Notes: generated by a model not told the origin, from the letters alone. Positions 52,016 to 61,213 are shown, counted from the first letter of the stretch. The stretch is 64,000 nucleotides of DNA from Acidovorax sp. Leaf191 (GCF_001424425.1 NZ_LMPT01000019.1:681003-745002); one strand, 5' to 3'. A program made the numbers and translations.

Positions 52016-52243
52016 ATGACACAACACGCCACCATTGCAGGCCACGTCACCTACACCCCGGGCGACGGAGCACCGCTCACCATCCCCAAGGGCCCTGTGG
52101 AGCTTGAGCCCGCCAAGGACAGCACCACGCTGAGCTGGACCGCCGACAACGACGCCGTCGGCTCCGCCGCCATCCCGCGCGACCAGTTCAACCAGTACGT
52201 GCGCGACGGCAAGATCCGGCTGGACAAGGACGCGCAAAAGTAA
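52016..52243 (+). CDS. Small hypothetical protein
   Basis: A 75-residue protein (HATIAGHVTYTPGDGAPLTI, then KGPVELEPAKDSTTLSWTAD and a charged end). An excellent AAGGAG site six bases before the ATG supports translation. No family is recognised; the beta-strand-like alternation suggests a small beta fold. It lies between the EamA and DUF924 genes. Confidence 0.65.
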   Translation: MTQHATIAGHVTYTPGDGAPLTIPKGPVELEPAKDSTTLSWTADNDAVGSAAIPRDQFNQYVRDGKIRLDKDAQK

Positions 52244-52387
52244 GAGGCTCACCAGGGCGGGCTGCGGCAGGCCGCACTCACGCTGCGGCGGCGCCCCAAG
52301 GCGCGCCGCCGTGGGCTGCTTTTCACAGCCACTGTGGTCTGCTGAAGCAGCACCAACCGCCCTTTTCAACGACTAGCCTTTGCCCCT

Positions 52388-52927
52388 ATGCCTTCAGAAA
52401 ACATCCTGCGGTTCTGGTTCGAAGAACTCAGCCCAGCCCAGCACTTTGCGCAGGACGACAAGGTCGACGACCTGATCCGCACCCGCTTTGGCGCCACGTG
52501 GGAGGCCGCGCGACTGGGAGAACTCTGGACCTGGCGCGACAGCGCACGGGGCCGACTGGCGGAAATCCTGGTGCTGGACCAGTTCTCGCGCAACATCCAC
52601 CGCGGCTCGGCCCTGGCGTTTGCGCAGGATGCCCAGGCCCTGACGCTCGCACAGGAGCTGGTGGCCAGCCGGCGCGATGCCGAGCTGCCCGTGGAGCAGC
52701 GCGCCTTTGCGTACATGCCCTACATGCACAGCGAATCGCTCACCATCCACGCGCAGGCCATGGCTTTGTTCAGCCAGCCGGGGCTGGAGCACAACCTGCA
52801 GTTCGAGCAGCGCCACCAGGAAATCCTGGCGCGCTTTGGCCGCTACCCGCACCGCAACGCGGCGCTAGGCCGCAATTCAACGCCCCAGGAAACCGCCTTT
52901 CTGGCGCAGCCCGGCTCGTCGTTCTAG
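52388..52927 (+). CDS. DUF924 family protein
   Basis: A 179-residue all-helical protein with clear DUF924 motifs: ILRFWFEELSPAQHFAQDDK, LAEILVLDQFSRNIHRGSAL, AFAQDAQAL, AFAYMPYMHSESLTIHAQAM and GRYPHRNAALGRNSTPQE. TPR-like fold; role unknown. The start matches the family. Confidence 0.88.
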   Translation: MPSENILRFWFEELSPAQHFAQDDKVDDLIRTRFGATWEAARLGELWTWRDSARGRLAEILVLDQFSRNIHRGSALAFAQDAQALTLAQELVASRRDAELPVEQRAFAYMPYMHSESLTIHAQAMALFSQPGLEHNLQFEQRHQEILARFGRYPHRNAALGRNSTPQETAFLAQPGSSF

Positions 52928-52982
52928 AGACCGCGGCAAGGCCTTCACCAGCCAAGCCTGCAGACCCGCACCCGGCGCATTG

Positions 52983-53768
52983 CTACAGCTGGGCCGTGGC
53001 GCTGCCCACACCGTCGAACGACACCACAACGCTGTCGCCCCGTTGGGCCTGCAGCAATCCCACCCAGGACCCCGTCGTCACCACCGTGCCCGCAGGCACG
53101 GTCGCGCCGCTGCGTGTGAGGTGGCGCAGCCACACCGGCAGCAGCCAGGCCGGATCGCCCAGCGGGTGCGTGCCCTGGCGCACCACCGGCGCTTGCGAGC
53201 CGATGCGCACCTCGCACGGCTGCGCGGCCCAGTCCCGCGCCGCGTAGGGCACCCACTCGCCGAGCACCAGCGCGCCGTGCGACTGCAGGTCGGCCAAGCG
53301 CAGCAGGGCGGGCGCGTCGCCGCCTTCCTGCCAGCGCGAATCCACGATCTCGATCGACACGGCCATCGCATCGACCCATGGGCCCGCGGTGGCCGGCGTC
53401 ATGGCCGCGGCTTGTTCGGGCGACACGGCCCGGCCCAGGCGCAGCGCGATTTCGGCCTCGATGCCCGGTGTGTGGAACCGCATGTCTGCATAGTCGGCCG
53501 GGCTGGTGCGCACGCCCGCGGGCGGCAGCGGCGCATGCGTGAGCACGGCCTGGCGGTGCGGCCCGCCGGACTTCCAGTGCTGCGCGGGGCCCGCCCGAAA
53601 CCAGCCCATGCCCTGGGCCACAGCCTCCTGCGCCGCGTAGGCCGCAGCCGCATCGCCCAGCGCCCCGGCCCACGGCAGGGCGCTGGTGGTCTGGCCTGTT
53701 TGCCAGGCGGCGACCAGGGCGTGGGTCAATGTGCTTGTCGAGTCTTTGTCTGTCTGCATCTGATTCAT
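52983..53768 (-). CDS. 2-keto-4-pentenoate hydratase-like (FAH superfamily) protein
   Basis: A 261-residue protein of the fumarylacetoacetate hydrolase superfamily, hydratase/decarboxylase branch. PGIEAEIALRLGRAV carries the metal-binding E-x-E, and AMAVSIEIVDSRW the next acidic ligand; PAGTVVTTGSWVGLLQAQRG is the C-terminal turn. Reaction: likely hydration of a 2-oxo-enoate in aromatic meta-cleavage, or a related step. ATG at 53768 starts near the normal length. It is cotranscribed with the Bug binding protein gene upstream. Confidence 0.85.
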   Translation of the reverse strand: MNQMQTDKDSTSTLTHALVAAWQTGQTTSALPWAGALGDAAAAYAAQEAVAQGMGWFRAGPAQHWKSGGPHRQAVLTHAPLPPAGVRTSPADYADMRFHTPGIEAEIALRLGRAVSPEQAAAMTPATAGPWVDAMAVSIEIVDSRWQEGGDAPALLRLADLQSHGALVLGEWVPYAARDWAAQPCEVRIGSQAPVVRQGTHPLGDPAWLLPVWLRHLTRSGATVPAGTVVTTGSWVGLLQAQRGDSVVVSFDGVGSATAQL

Positions 53769-53819
53769 CCCAGTATTTTGCAATCGCACGCAGCCTACAA
53801 AAAGCGCAGCCCAGGCCCG

Positions 53820-53861
53820 TGCCACCGTGCAAGGGACCGAGGCGCGAAGCGACTCAGGGGG
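53820..53861 (-). repeat. Dispersed repeat element (family 2), deleted copy
   Basis: CCGAGGCGCGAAGCGACTCA continuing to 53861 is an exact reverse complement of 44616-44640 over 25 bases. Just to its left CCGTGCAAGGG matches the other end of that element. The internal hairpin and about 120 bases are missing, so this is an end-to-end deletion form, located between the Bug gene and hydratase gene. Confidence 0.7.
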
Positions 53862-53870
53862 TCACGTAAC

Positions 53871-54851
53871 TTAACTCTCCACCTTCACATTGCCATCCTT
53901 CACCACCTTGCCCCACTTGGCAATCTCGGTGGCGATGAAATCCTTGAACTTGTCGCGCGTGCCGCCGCCATCCTCGGCGCCGTAGGTGTCCATGCGCTCC
54001 TGCACATCGGGCATGGCCAGCACGGTGTTCACGTCGTGGTTGATCTTGTCCGCGATACCGGGCGCCAGCTTGCCGGGGCCGACCAGGCCATACCAGGTCG
54101 TGGCCTCGAAACCCTCGAAGCCCTGTTCCTGCATGGTGGGCACGCCCGGGTGCCCCTTGGCGCGCTTGGTGCGCGTCTGCGCCACCGTCGCCACCTTGCC
54201 GCTTTTGACATGCGGCGTGGCCGAGGTCATGGTTTCAAAGCAATACTGGATCTGGTTGCCCATCAGGTCGGCCAGCGCGGGGCCGCTGCCCTTGTAGGGC
54301 ACGTGCAAGGCATCCACACCCGCCTGCAGCTTGAACATCTCCAGCGCCAGGTGCTGCGCAGAGCCCGGGCCTGCGGAGCCAAAGGTCACCTTGCCCGGGT
54401 TGGCCTTGCACAGGGCCACCAGTTCCTTCACCGTGAGCGCCTTTTGTGCCGGGCCCGCGATCAGCAGGTTGGGCGTGACACCCACCATCACGATGGGCAC
54501 GAAGTCCTTTTGCGGGTCGTAGCGCAGCTTGGGCTGCAGGCTGGGCGCGAGCGCATGGCTGTTGATGTGCGCCATCAGCAGCGTGCTGCCGTCGCTGGTC
54601 TGCTGCGCCACGTACTCGGCCGCCAGCACGCCGGCCACACCCGCCTTGTTCTCCACGATGACCGACTGCTTCCACAAGGTCGACAACTTGACCGCCACCA
54701 CCCGCGCCAGCGCATCGGTGCCGCCGCCGGGCGGAAAGCCCACCACGATGCGCACAGGGCCGGTGGGCCACTCCTGCGCAAACAGGCGCGGGGCGCCGAG
54801 CGAGGCCGCCGCCGCGCCAGCGGACTGGATCAGGGAACGTCTTTTCATCAT
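53871..54851 (-). CDS. Bug-family tripartite tricarboxylate transporter binding protein
   Basis: A 326-residue periplasmic binding protein. Twin-arginine-like signal MMKRRSLIQSAGAAAASLGA, then WPTGPVRIVVGFPPGGGTDA, IVENKAGVAGVLAAEYVAQQ and VPYKGSGPALADLMGNQIQY, all Bug hallmarks. An AAGGAG site lies upstream of ATG 54851. It precedes a hydratase gene on the same strand, so the ligand may be an aromatic-derived or keto acid. No permease genes adjacent. It is the second Bug protein in the window. Confidence 0.9.
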   Translation of the reverse strand: MMKRRSLIQSAGAAAASLGAPRLFAQEWPTGPVRIVVGFPPGGGTDALARVVAVKLSTLWKQSVIVENKAGVAGVLAAEYVAQQTSDGSTLLMAHINSHALAPSLQPKLRYDPQKDFVPIVMVGVTPNLLIAGPAQKALTVKELVALCKANPGKVTFGSAGPGSAQHLALEMFKLQAGVDALHVPYKGSGPALADLMGNQIQYCFETMTSATPHVKSGKVATVAQTRTKRAKGHPGVPTMQEQGFEGFEATTWYGLVGPGKLAPGIADKINHDVNTVLAMPDVQERMDTYGAEDGGGTRDKFKDFIATEIAKWGKVVKDGNVKVES

Positions 54852-55101
54852 CGCTTGTCTCCTTCGTGGGCCCTGGTCGGTGCGGGCCGGGTTGAATGAA
54901 CTCAGCAAAGCCAAGGCCCCTGCGGCGCGCGTGCAGTGCACGGCGGGCGGTGGGGACTGGAAAACACGGGATCGGTCGATGCGCTGCGGCCTCGGCAGGC
55001 CGCCAGCGGGAGCGGAAAAATGCGCACATTCAGCAGCCGGCACCTCCCGCGGGCGCCGGCCGGTCCATATGTCAGAACAAGGCCGAACGAAAGCCGCAGG
55101 C

Positions 55102-56343
55102 TCAGGCCGCCTTCTTCAACGCTGCGGGCGCCGCATGGCTGGCGAAGTAGTCCATGCTGGCCTGCACGCCGCTGCCGGCCAAGGCCACGCCCGAGAGCTT
55201 GAGCCCCATCTCCACGCCCGCCACCATGGCGATGAGCGTGAGGTCATTGCTGTCGCCCAGGTGGCCCATGCGGAACATGCGGCCCTTGAGCTTGCCCAGG
55301 CCCGTGCCCAACGACAAATCGAACCGCTGGTGGATGAGCCGGCGCAGGGCATCGGCATCCACGCCCTCGGGCGTGATCACGCCGGTGAGCACCGGCGAAT
55401 ACACCGCCGGGTCGGCGCACTGGATGGGCAGTCCCCAGGCGTTGACGGCGGCACGCACGCCCGCACCCCAGCGCTGGTGGCGCGCGAAGACGTTGGGCAG
55501 GCCCTCGGCCAGCAGCATATCCAGCGCCTCGGACAGGCCGTACAGCAGGTTGGTGTTGGGCGTGTAGGGCCAGTAGCCGTCCTTGTTCATCTCCACGATC
55601 TCGTCCCAGGCCCAGAAGGCACGGGGCAGCGTGGCCTTCTTTGCGGCTTCGAGCGCACGCGGCGACAGCGCGTTGAAGCTGATGCCCGGCGGCAGCATCA
55701 GGCCCTTTTGCGACCCGCTGATGGTCACGTCCACGCCCCACTCGTCGTGGCGGAAGTCGGCGCTGGCCAGGCCCGAGATGCTGTCCACCATCAAGAGCGC
55801 GGGGTGGCCTGCCGCGTCGATGGCCTTGCGCACCGAAGCGATGTCGGAGGTCACGCCGGTGGAGGTCTCGTTGTGCACCACGCACACCGCCTTGATCCTG
55901 CGCTCGGTGTCCTTGCGCAGGCGAGCCTCGATCAGGTCGGCCTGCACACCCCGGCGCCAGCCGCCGGCCAGGGGCAGGTGCTCGTCCTTGCCCTCCCAGG
56001 CCAGGAACTCGGTGGAGATGCCCAGGCGCGTGGCCATCTTCTGCCACAGCGAGGCGAAGTGCCCGGTCTCGAACATCAGCACGTGGTCACCCGCGCTCAG
56101 GGTATTGCACAGGGCCGCTTCCCAGGCGCCGGTGCCCGATGCGGGGTAGATCGCCACCGGGTGGCGGGTCTGGAAGATCTTCTGGATGCCCGAGAGCACC
56201 TTGAGTCCCAGCGCACCGAACTCCGGCCCCCGGTGGTCGATGGTGGGCAGGCTCATCGCCCGCAGAATGCGGTCTGGCACCGGGCTCGGGCCCGGAATCT
56301 GCAGGAAGTGGCGGCCCGTAGGGTGAAAGTCGAGTTGCAGCAT
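55102..56343 (-). CDS. Class V aminotransferase, serine/alanine-glyoxylate type
   Basis: A 413-residue PLP aminotransferase. FLQIPGPSPVPDRILRAMS opens the family, YPASGTGAWEAALCN forms the cofactor loop, and the PLP lysine is in ISGSQKGLMLPPGISF (about residue 210). It would move an amino group from serine, alanine or aspartate to glyoxylate, giving glycine. AAAGGA lies upstream of ATG 56343. It is divergent from a GntR regulator, with perfect palindromes in the gap, and a hydroxyacid dehydrogenase gene follows the regulator; the three genes form a glyoxylate/hydroxyacid cluster. Confidence 0.9.
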   Translation of the reverse strand: MLQLDFHPTGRHFLQIPGPSPVPDRILRAMSLPTIDHRGPEFGALGLKVLSGIQKIFQTRHPVAIYPASGTGAWEAALCNTLSAGDHVLMFETGHFASLWQKMATRLGISTEFLAWEGKDEHLPLAGGWRRGVQADLIEARLRKDTERRIKAVCVVHNETSTGVTSDIASVRKAIDAAGHPALLMVDSISGLASADFRHDEWGVDVTISGSQKGLMLPPGISFNALSPRALEAAKKATLPRAFWAWDEIVEMNKDGYWPYTPNTNLLYGLSEALDMLLAEGLPNVFARHQRWGAGVRAAVNAWGLPIQCADPAVYSPVLTGVITPEGVDADALRRLIHQRFDLSLGTGLGKLKGRMFRMGHLGDSNDLTLIAMVAGVEMGLKLSGVALAGSGVQASMDYFASHAAPAALKKAA

Positions 56344-56365
56344 GGAGCGTCCTTTCTTTTTTCAG

Positions 56366-56445
56366 TTTTGCATGCAAAAACCGCGATTGCATGCGGGTAT
56401 ACCCTCAATCAGCAGGATTGTTCGGATAATTTTTTGCATGCAAAA
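56366..56445. promoter_or_regulatory. Twin operators TTTTGCATGCAAAA in divergent promoter
   Basis: Two perfect 14-bp palindromes TTTTGCATGCAAAA at 56366-56379 and 56432-56445, with an intermediate half-match TTGCATGC (56387-56394). They lie between the aminotransferase start (56343) and the GntR gene start (56466). Their spacing (66 bases, about six helical turns) suits a looping or cooperative repressor. The GntR-FCD protein at 56466 is the likely binder, controlling itself and the aminotransferase. Confidence 0.8.
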
Positions 56446-56465
56446 TTCAAATCACCAATCACACC

Positions 56466-57161
56466 ATGGCTGAAATCATTGAAATCTCCCGCCTCGCGCT
56501 GCACGACCAGGTCGCCGCGCGCCTGCGCACCATGCTGGTGGAGGGCCACATTGCGCCCGGCGCCAAGCTCAACGAGCGCGAGCTGAGCGAGCAGTTGCGC
56601 GTGTCGCGGACCCCGCTGCGCGAGGCCATCAAGCTCTTGGGCGCCGAAGGCCTGGTGGACCTGCTGCCCAACCGCGGCGCGGTCGCGGTCAAGCTGACCG
56701 AGGCCGACGTGGTCAATACCTTCGAGGTGCTGGCCACGCTCGAAGGCATGTCGGGCGAACTGGCGGCCCAGCGCATCGGCGACGCCGAGCTGGCCGAGCT
56801 GCGGGCCCTGCACTACGAAATGATGGCCTGCTTCGCGCGGCGCGACCTGTCGGGCTACTACCGCATCAACGCCAGCATCCACACCGCCATCAACGAGGCG
56901 GCGAACAACCCGGTGCTCACGGCCACCTACCGCTCCATCAACGCCCGCGTGCAGTCGCTGCGCTTTCGCACCAACCAGAACGAGGCCAAGTGGAAGCTGG
57001 CCGTGGCCGAGCACGAACAGATGATCGAAGCCCTGGCCGCGCACGACGCCGAGGCCATGCGCCGCGTGCTGGTGGCCCACGTGCAGCGCAAGCGCGACAC
57101 CGTGCTGGAGCTGCTGCGCGCGGGCGAGATCTATCCATTGAGACGCCAAGCCCCCACCTAG
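56466..57161 (+). CDS. GntR family regulator, FadR/FCD subfamily
   Basis: A 231-residue regulator with the winged helix-turn-helix VAARLRTMLVEGHIAPGAKL, LNERELSEQLRVSRTPLREA at about residues 16-60 and an all-helical FCD ligand domain (HYEMMACFARRDLSGYYRIN, NASIHTAINEAANNPVL with its metal/ligand histidines). It lies 12 bases before the dehydrogenase gene, so they are cotranscribed, and it probably senses glycolate, glyoxylate or a related hydroxyacid. The two palindromes upstream are its likely operators. Confidence 0.92.
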   Translation: MAEIIEISRLALHDQVAARLRTMLVEGHIAPGAKLNERELSEQLRVSRTPLREAIKLLGAEGLVDLLPNRGAVAVKLTEADVVNTFEVLATLEGMSGELAAQRIGDAELAELRALHYEMMACFARRDLSGYYRINASIHTAINEAANNPVLTATYRSINARVQSLRFRTNQNEAKWKLAVAEHEQMIEALAAHDAEAMRRVLVAHVQRKRDTVLELLRAGEIYPLRRQAPT

Positions 57162-57173
57162 GACCCCTTTCCC

Positions 57174-60100
57174 ATGCGCATCGAACCCGCCAGCACCCTG
57201 CAGCCAGCCGGTACCACCCTGCCCCCCAACGAGACCTGCGAGGCGCTGGCGCGGCGCCTGGCCGCAGAGACCGAGGGCGAGGTGCTGTTCGATGCCGGCT
57301 CGCGCGGGCGCTACGCAACCGATGCCTCCATCTACCAGATCATGCCGGCCGGCGTGCTGGTGCCGCGCACCGAGCGCGACATCGCGGTGGCCATCGACAT
57401 CGCGCGCGACCTGAAGGTGCCGGTGCTGCCGCGCGGCGGCGGCACCAGCCAGTGCGGCCAGACCACCGGCGCGGCGCTGGTGATCGACAACAGCAAGCAC
57501 TTTCGCAAGGTGCTGGCGCTCGATGCCGAGGCCCGCACCGTCACGGTGGAGCCGGGCATCGTGCTCGACCACCTCAACGCCCAGCTCAAGCCCCACGGCC
57601 TGTGGTACCCCGTAGACGTATCCACCAGCGCCCAGGCCACGCTGGGCGGCATGGCGGGCAACAACTCCTGCGGCTCGCGCTCCATCGCGTACGGCAACAT
57701 GGTGCACAACGTGCTGGGTGCGAGTGCCTGGTTGTCTGATGGTGAGCTGGTGGACTTCGGCCCGCTGGCCACGCTGGGCCCGCGCGCCAGCGCCATAGCG
57801 CAGCACGTGCACGCCCTGGCCCAGCAGCACCGCAGCGAGATCGCCGAGCGCTGGCCCAAGGTGATGCGCCGCGTGGCGGGCTACAACCTCGACATCTTCG
57901 ACAACCAGAGCGAAAAGCCCTACACCGCCGACGGCAGCGTGAACCTGGCGCACCTGCTCATCGGCTCCGAAGGCACGCTGGCCTACACGCGCAGCCTGAC
58001 GCTCAAGCTCAGCGAGCTGCCGCGCGCCAAGGTGCTGGGCATCGTCAACTTCCCGAGCTTCCACAAGGCCATGGACTCGGCGCAGCACATCGTCAAGCTC
58101 GGCCCCACGGCGGTGGAGCTGGTGGACCGCACGATGATCGAACTGGCGCTGGCCAACCCGGCCTTTCGGCCCACGGTGGAGACGGCCCTCATCGGCAAGC
58201 CCGCGGCCATCTTGCTGGTGGAGTTCTCGGGCGCGGACAAGGCTGCCCTGCTCCCGCAACTGCGCCAGCTGGTGGAGCTGATGGGAGACCTGGGCATGCC
58301 CGGCAGCGTGGTCGAGATGCCCGATGAAGCCCCGCAGAAGAACCTGTGGGAGGTGCGCAAGGCGGGCCTGAACATCATGATGAGCCTCAAGGGCGACGGC
58401 AAGCCCGTGAGCTTCATCGAAGACTGCGCCGTGCCACTCGAACACCTGGCCGAGTACACCGACGGCCTGACCGAGGTCTTCGCCAAATACGGCAGCCGCG
58501 GTACCTGGTACGCGCATGCCTCGGTGGGCACGCTGCATGTGCGTCCCATCCTGGACATGCGCACCGATGGAGCGGCCAAGATGCGCGCCATTGCCGAAGA
58601 AGCCAGCGCACTGGTGCGCCAATACAAAGGCGCCTTCAGCGGCGAGCATGGTGACGGCCTGTGCCGCGGAGAGTGGATCGAATGGCAGTTCGGCCCCGCG
58701 ATCAACGAGGCGTTTCGCGCCATCAAGAACCACCTGGACCCGATCGGCCTGTACAACCCCGGCAAGATCATCGACCCGCCCAAGATGGACGACGGCGCGC
58801 TGTTCCGCTTCGCGCCCGCCACGGCGCCCAAGCCGTACAAGCGCATCCCGCTGACGCCCGTGCTCGACTGGTCAGCCTGGAACGTGCAGGCCGACCCGGT
58901 GACCGAGGTGACCACCGCCCCCGGCACCGGTGGCGACGTGACCGGCGGCTTCGCCAAGGCCGTGGAGATGTGCAACAACAACGGCCACTGCCGCAAGTTC
59001 GACGCCGGCACCATGTGCCCCAGCTACCGCGTGACACGCGACGAGCAGCACCTGACCCGCGGCCGCGCCAACACCTTGCGTCTGGCCGTGTCGGGCCAGC
59101 TCGGGCCCGACGCCTTCACCAGCGAAGCCATGCACGACACCATGGACCTGTGCGTGGGCTGCAAGGGCTGCAAGCGCGACTGCCCCACGGGCGTGGACAT
59201 GGCCAAGATGAAGGTCGAGTTTCTGGACCACTACAAGCGCCGCCACGGCCACACCCTGAAGGACCGGCTGGTGGCCCACCTGCCCGGCTACGCGCGCACG
59301 GCCAGCCACTTCGCCTGGCTGCTCAACCTGCGCAACACCGTGCCTGGTGCCGCCTGGCTGGGCGAAAAGCTGCTGGGCTTTTCCGCCAAACGCTCGCTGC
59401 CCGCATGGCGCAGCGACACCTTCTGGCGCAGCCACGACAAGGCGCTGTTCAGCAGCCGGGCCGACACCATTGCCGCCGCCCAGGCTGGCCGCAAGGCCGC
59501 CGTGCTGTTCGTCGACACCTTCAACGGCACTTTCGAGAGCGAGAACGCACTGGCCGCCGCGCGCGTGCTACATGCGGCTGGGTATGTGCTGCACACCGTG
59601 GAGAAGGCCGGCGGCCACCACTGCTGCGGCCGCACGTACCTGGCCACCGGCATGGTCGATGAAGCCAAGGCGCGCGCCGGTGCGCTCATCGACGCCCTGC
59701 TCCCCCTGGCCCAGGCCGGCATCGCCATCGTGGGCCTGGAGCCCTCATGCCTGCTCACCCTGCGCGACGAGGCCCTGGTAATGGGCCTGGGCGACAAGGC
59801 CGTGGCGGTGTCCCAACAGGCCCTGCTGTTTGAAGAATTCCTCGCCCGCGAAGCCAAGGCAGGGCGCTTCGCCCCATCCCTCCAGCCCGCAGGCCGACCC
59901 ATCCTGCTGCACGGCCACTGCCACCAGAAGGCCTTCGGCGCCGTGTCCCCCATCCTGGAGGTGCTGCGCCTGATTCCCGACGCCAAGACCGAGCTCATCG
60001 AAAGCTCCTGCTGCGGCATGGCCGGCAGCTTCGGCTACGAGGCATCGCACTACGAGGTCTCGATGCAGATGGCCGAAGCCGCGCTGCTGCCCGCCGTGCG

Positions 60101-60218
60101 CAAGAACCCCGATGCCATCGTGGTGGCGGATGGAACCAGTTGCCGGCACCAGATCGCGGACGGCGCGCAGCGCGATGCGGTGCATGTGGCGCGGCTGCTG
60201 GACCGGCTGCTGACGTAG
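57174..60218 (+). CDS. FAD/Fe-S hydroxyacid dehydrogenase (YdiJ-type, D-2-hydroxyacid)
   Basis: A 1014-residue fusion. Residues about 50-270: FAD-binding PCMH domain (VLPRGGGTSQCGQTTGAALV). Then the FAD-linked oxidase C-terminal domain to about 530. Residues 599-665 hold two Fe-S motifs (CNNNGHCRKFDAGTMCPS; CVGCKGCKRDCPTGVDM), and the end has two cysteine-rich CCG motifs (GGHHCCGRTYLA near 815; SCCGMAGSFGYE near 945). Such single-chain proteins (E. coli YdiJ, 1018 residues) oxidise D-lactate, glycolate or D-2-hydroxyglutarate and feed electrons to quinone. Next to the aminotransferase, a glycolate-type substrate is plausible. Confidence 0.9.
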   Translation: MRIEPASTLQPAGTTLPPNETCEALARRLAAETEGEVLFDAGSRGRYATDASIYQIMPAGVLVPRTERDIAVAIDIARDLKVPVLPRGGGTSQCGQTTGAALVIDNSKHFRKVLALDAEARTVTVEPGIVLDHLNAQLKPHGLWYPVDVSTSAQATLGGMAGNNSCGSRSIAYGNMVHNVLGASAWLSDGELVDFGPLATLGPRASAIAQHVHALAQQHRSEIAERWPKVMRRVAGYNLDIFDNQSEKPYTADGSVNLAHLLIGSEGTLAYTRSLTLKLSELPRAKVLGIVNFPSFHKAMDSAQHIVKLGPTAVELVDRTMIELALANPAFRPTVETALIGKPAAILLVEFSGADKAALLPQLRQLVELMGDLGMPGSVVEMPDEAPQKNLWEVRKAGLNIMMSLKGDGKPVSFIEDCAVPLEHLAEYTDGLTEVFAKYGSRGTWYAHASVGTLHVRPILDMRTDGAAKMRAIAEEASALVRQYKGAFSGEHGDGLCRGEWIEWQFGPAINEAFRAIKNHLDPIGLYNPGKIIDPPKMDDGALFRFAPATAPKPYKRIPLTPVLDWSAWNVQADPVTEVTTAPGTGGDVTGGFAKAVEMCNNNGHCRKFDAGTMCPSYRVTRDEQHLTRGRANTLRLAVSGQLGPDAFTSEAMHDTMDLCVGCKGCKRDCPTGVDMAKMKVEFLDHYKRRHGHTLKDRLVAHLPGYARTASHFAWLLNLRNTVPGAAWLGEKLLGFSAKRSLPAWRSDTFWRSHDKALFSSRADTIAAAQAGRKAAVLFVDTFNGTFESENALAAARVLHAAGYVLHTVEKAGGHHCCGRTYLATGMVDEAKARAGALIDALLPLAQAGIAIVGLEPSCLLTLRDEALVMGLGDKAVAVSQQALLFEEFLAREAKAGRFAPSLQPAGRPILLHGHCHQKAFGAVSPILEVLRLIPDAKTELIESSCCGMAGSFGYEASHYEVSMQMAEAALLPAVRKNPDAIVVADGTSCRHQIADGAQRDAVHVARLLDRLLT

Positions 60219-60328
60219 AACGCGGTGGCGCAGCCCCGGCTGCGAGCGTGGTGGTCCGCAGAAGGCGAATGCATGGACATTCGGGCCGGTCGAACCTAGT
60301 ATTCGGTTTTTTCGATCCGCTAACCCCC

Positions 60329-61213
60329 ATGCTGAACTACCGCCACCTCTACTATTTCTGGATGGTTGCCAAGGAGGGTGGCTTTGCCCGCGCCGCAGAC
60401 CGGCTGGAGATGGCGGTGCAGACCATCAGCGCCCAGGTGCGCGATCTTGAAAAGGCACTGGGTCACCAATTGCTCAAGCCGTCCGGGCGCGGTGTTGCGC
60501 TGACCGAGGCGGGCCAGGCGGCCTATGCGCGGGCCGAAGAAATCTTTCAGTTGGGCCAGAGCATTCCGGACGAGGTGCGCGAAGCCGCCAGTGCCAAGGT
60601 GGCGCGGCTGTCGGTGGGGCTGTCGGACGGCATCTCCAAGCTGGCGGCGCATGCCTTGCTAGAGCCGGTGCTGGGCACGCCCCACCTGCGCCTGGTGTGC
60701 CACGAGGGGGAGTTCGACGAGCTGCTGTCGGAGCTGGCCCTGCACCAGCTCGATGTGGTGCTGGCCGGGCAGGCGGCGCCGCGCAACCCGAACCAGCGCC
60801 TGTCCAGCGAACGCATTGCGCGCTCTGCCCTGCAGTGGTACGGGCCGGCGTCGCTGGTGCGCAAATCTGCGCGCGACCACTTTCCGCAGTCGCTGCAGGA
60901 CCTGCCGGTGCTGCTGCCCACCGCCCATTCGCCGCTGCGCGCCACGCTGGACCACTGGTTCGAGGACATCGGTGTGCGGCCCCGTATCGTGGGCGAGTTC
61001 GAGGACAGCGCCTTGCTGGCCGTGTTCGCCGCCCGGGGGCTGGGCGTGTTTCCGGTCAGCCAGTTGGGGGCGCAGGATGTGGGGCTGGTGCGGGGCTTGC
61101 GCATGCTGGGCGAATGCCCCGGCATCAGCGAAGAGGTGCATGCCATCTGGTCGCGCCGCGGGCAGCACCACCCGCTGGTTCGGCAGATGGTGGACTCTGC
61201 GCGCAGAGCTTAG
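60329..61213 (+). CDS. LysR family regulator, NhaR-like
   Basis: A 294-residue LysR regulator opening MLNYRHLYYFWMVAKEGGFA with the helix-turn-helix AADRLEMAVQTISAQVRDLE, the pattern typical of NhaR-type proteins. The C-terminal half has the inducer-binding folds (LEPVLGTPHLRLVCHEGEFD, LLAVFAARGLGVFPVSQLGA). ATG at 60329 begins the conserved part. No NhaA antiporter gene is adjacent in the window, so its target is unknown. Confidence 0.9.
   Translation: MLNYRHLYYFWMVAKEGGFARAADRLEMAVQTISAQVRDLEKALGHQLLKPSGRGVALTEAGQAAYARAEEIFQLGQSIPDEVREAASAKVARLSVGLSDGISKLAAHALLEPVLGTPHLRLVCHEGEFDELLSELALHQLDVVLAGQAAPRNPNQRLSSERIARSALQWYGPASLVRKSARDHFPQSLQDLPVLLPTAHSPLRATLDHWFEDIGVRPRIVGEFEDSALLAVFAARGLGVFPVSQLGAQDVGLVRGLRMLGECPGISEEVHAIWSRRGQHHPLVRQMVDSARRA

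Noticed and set aside
56409..58733. Leftward 774-codon frame across the GntR and dehydrogenase genes
   Set aside because: It is antisense to two clear genes and their operator region, and its translation lacks any family motif.
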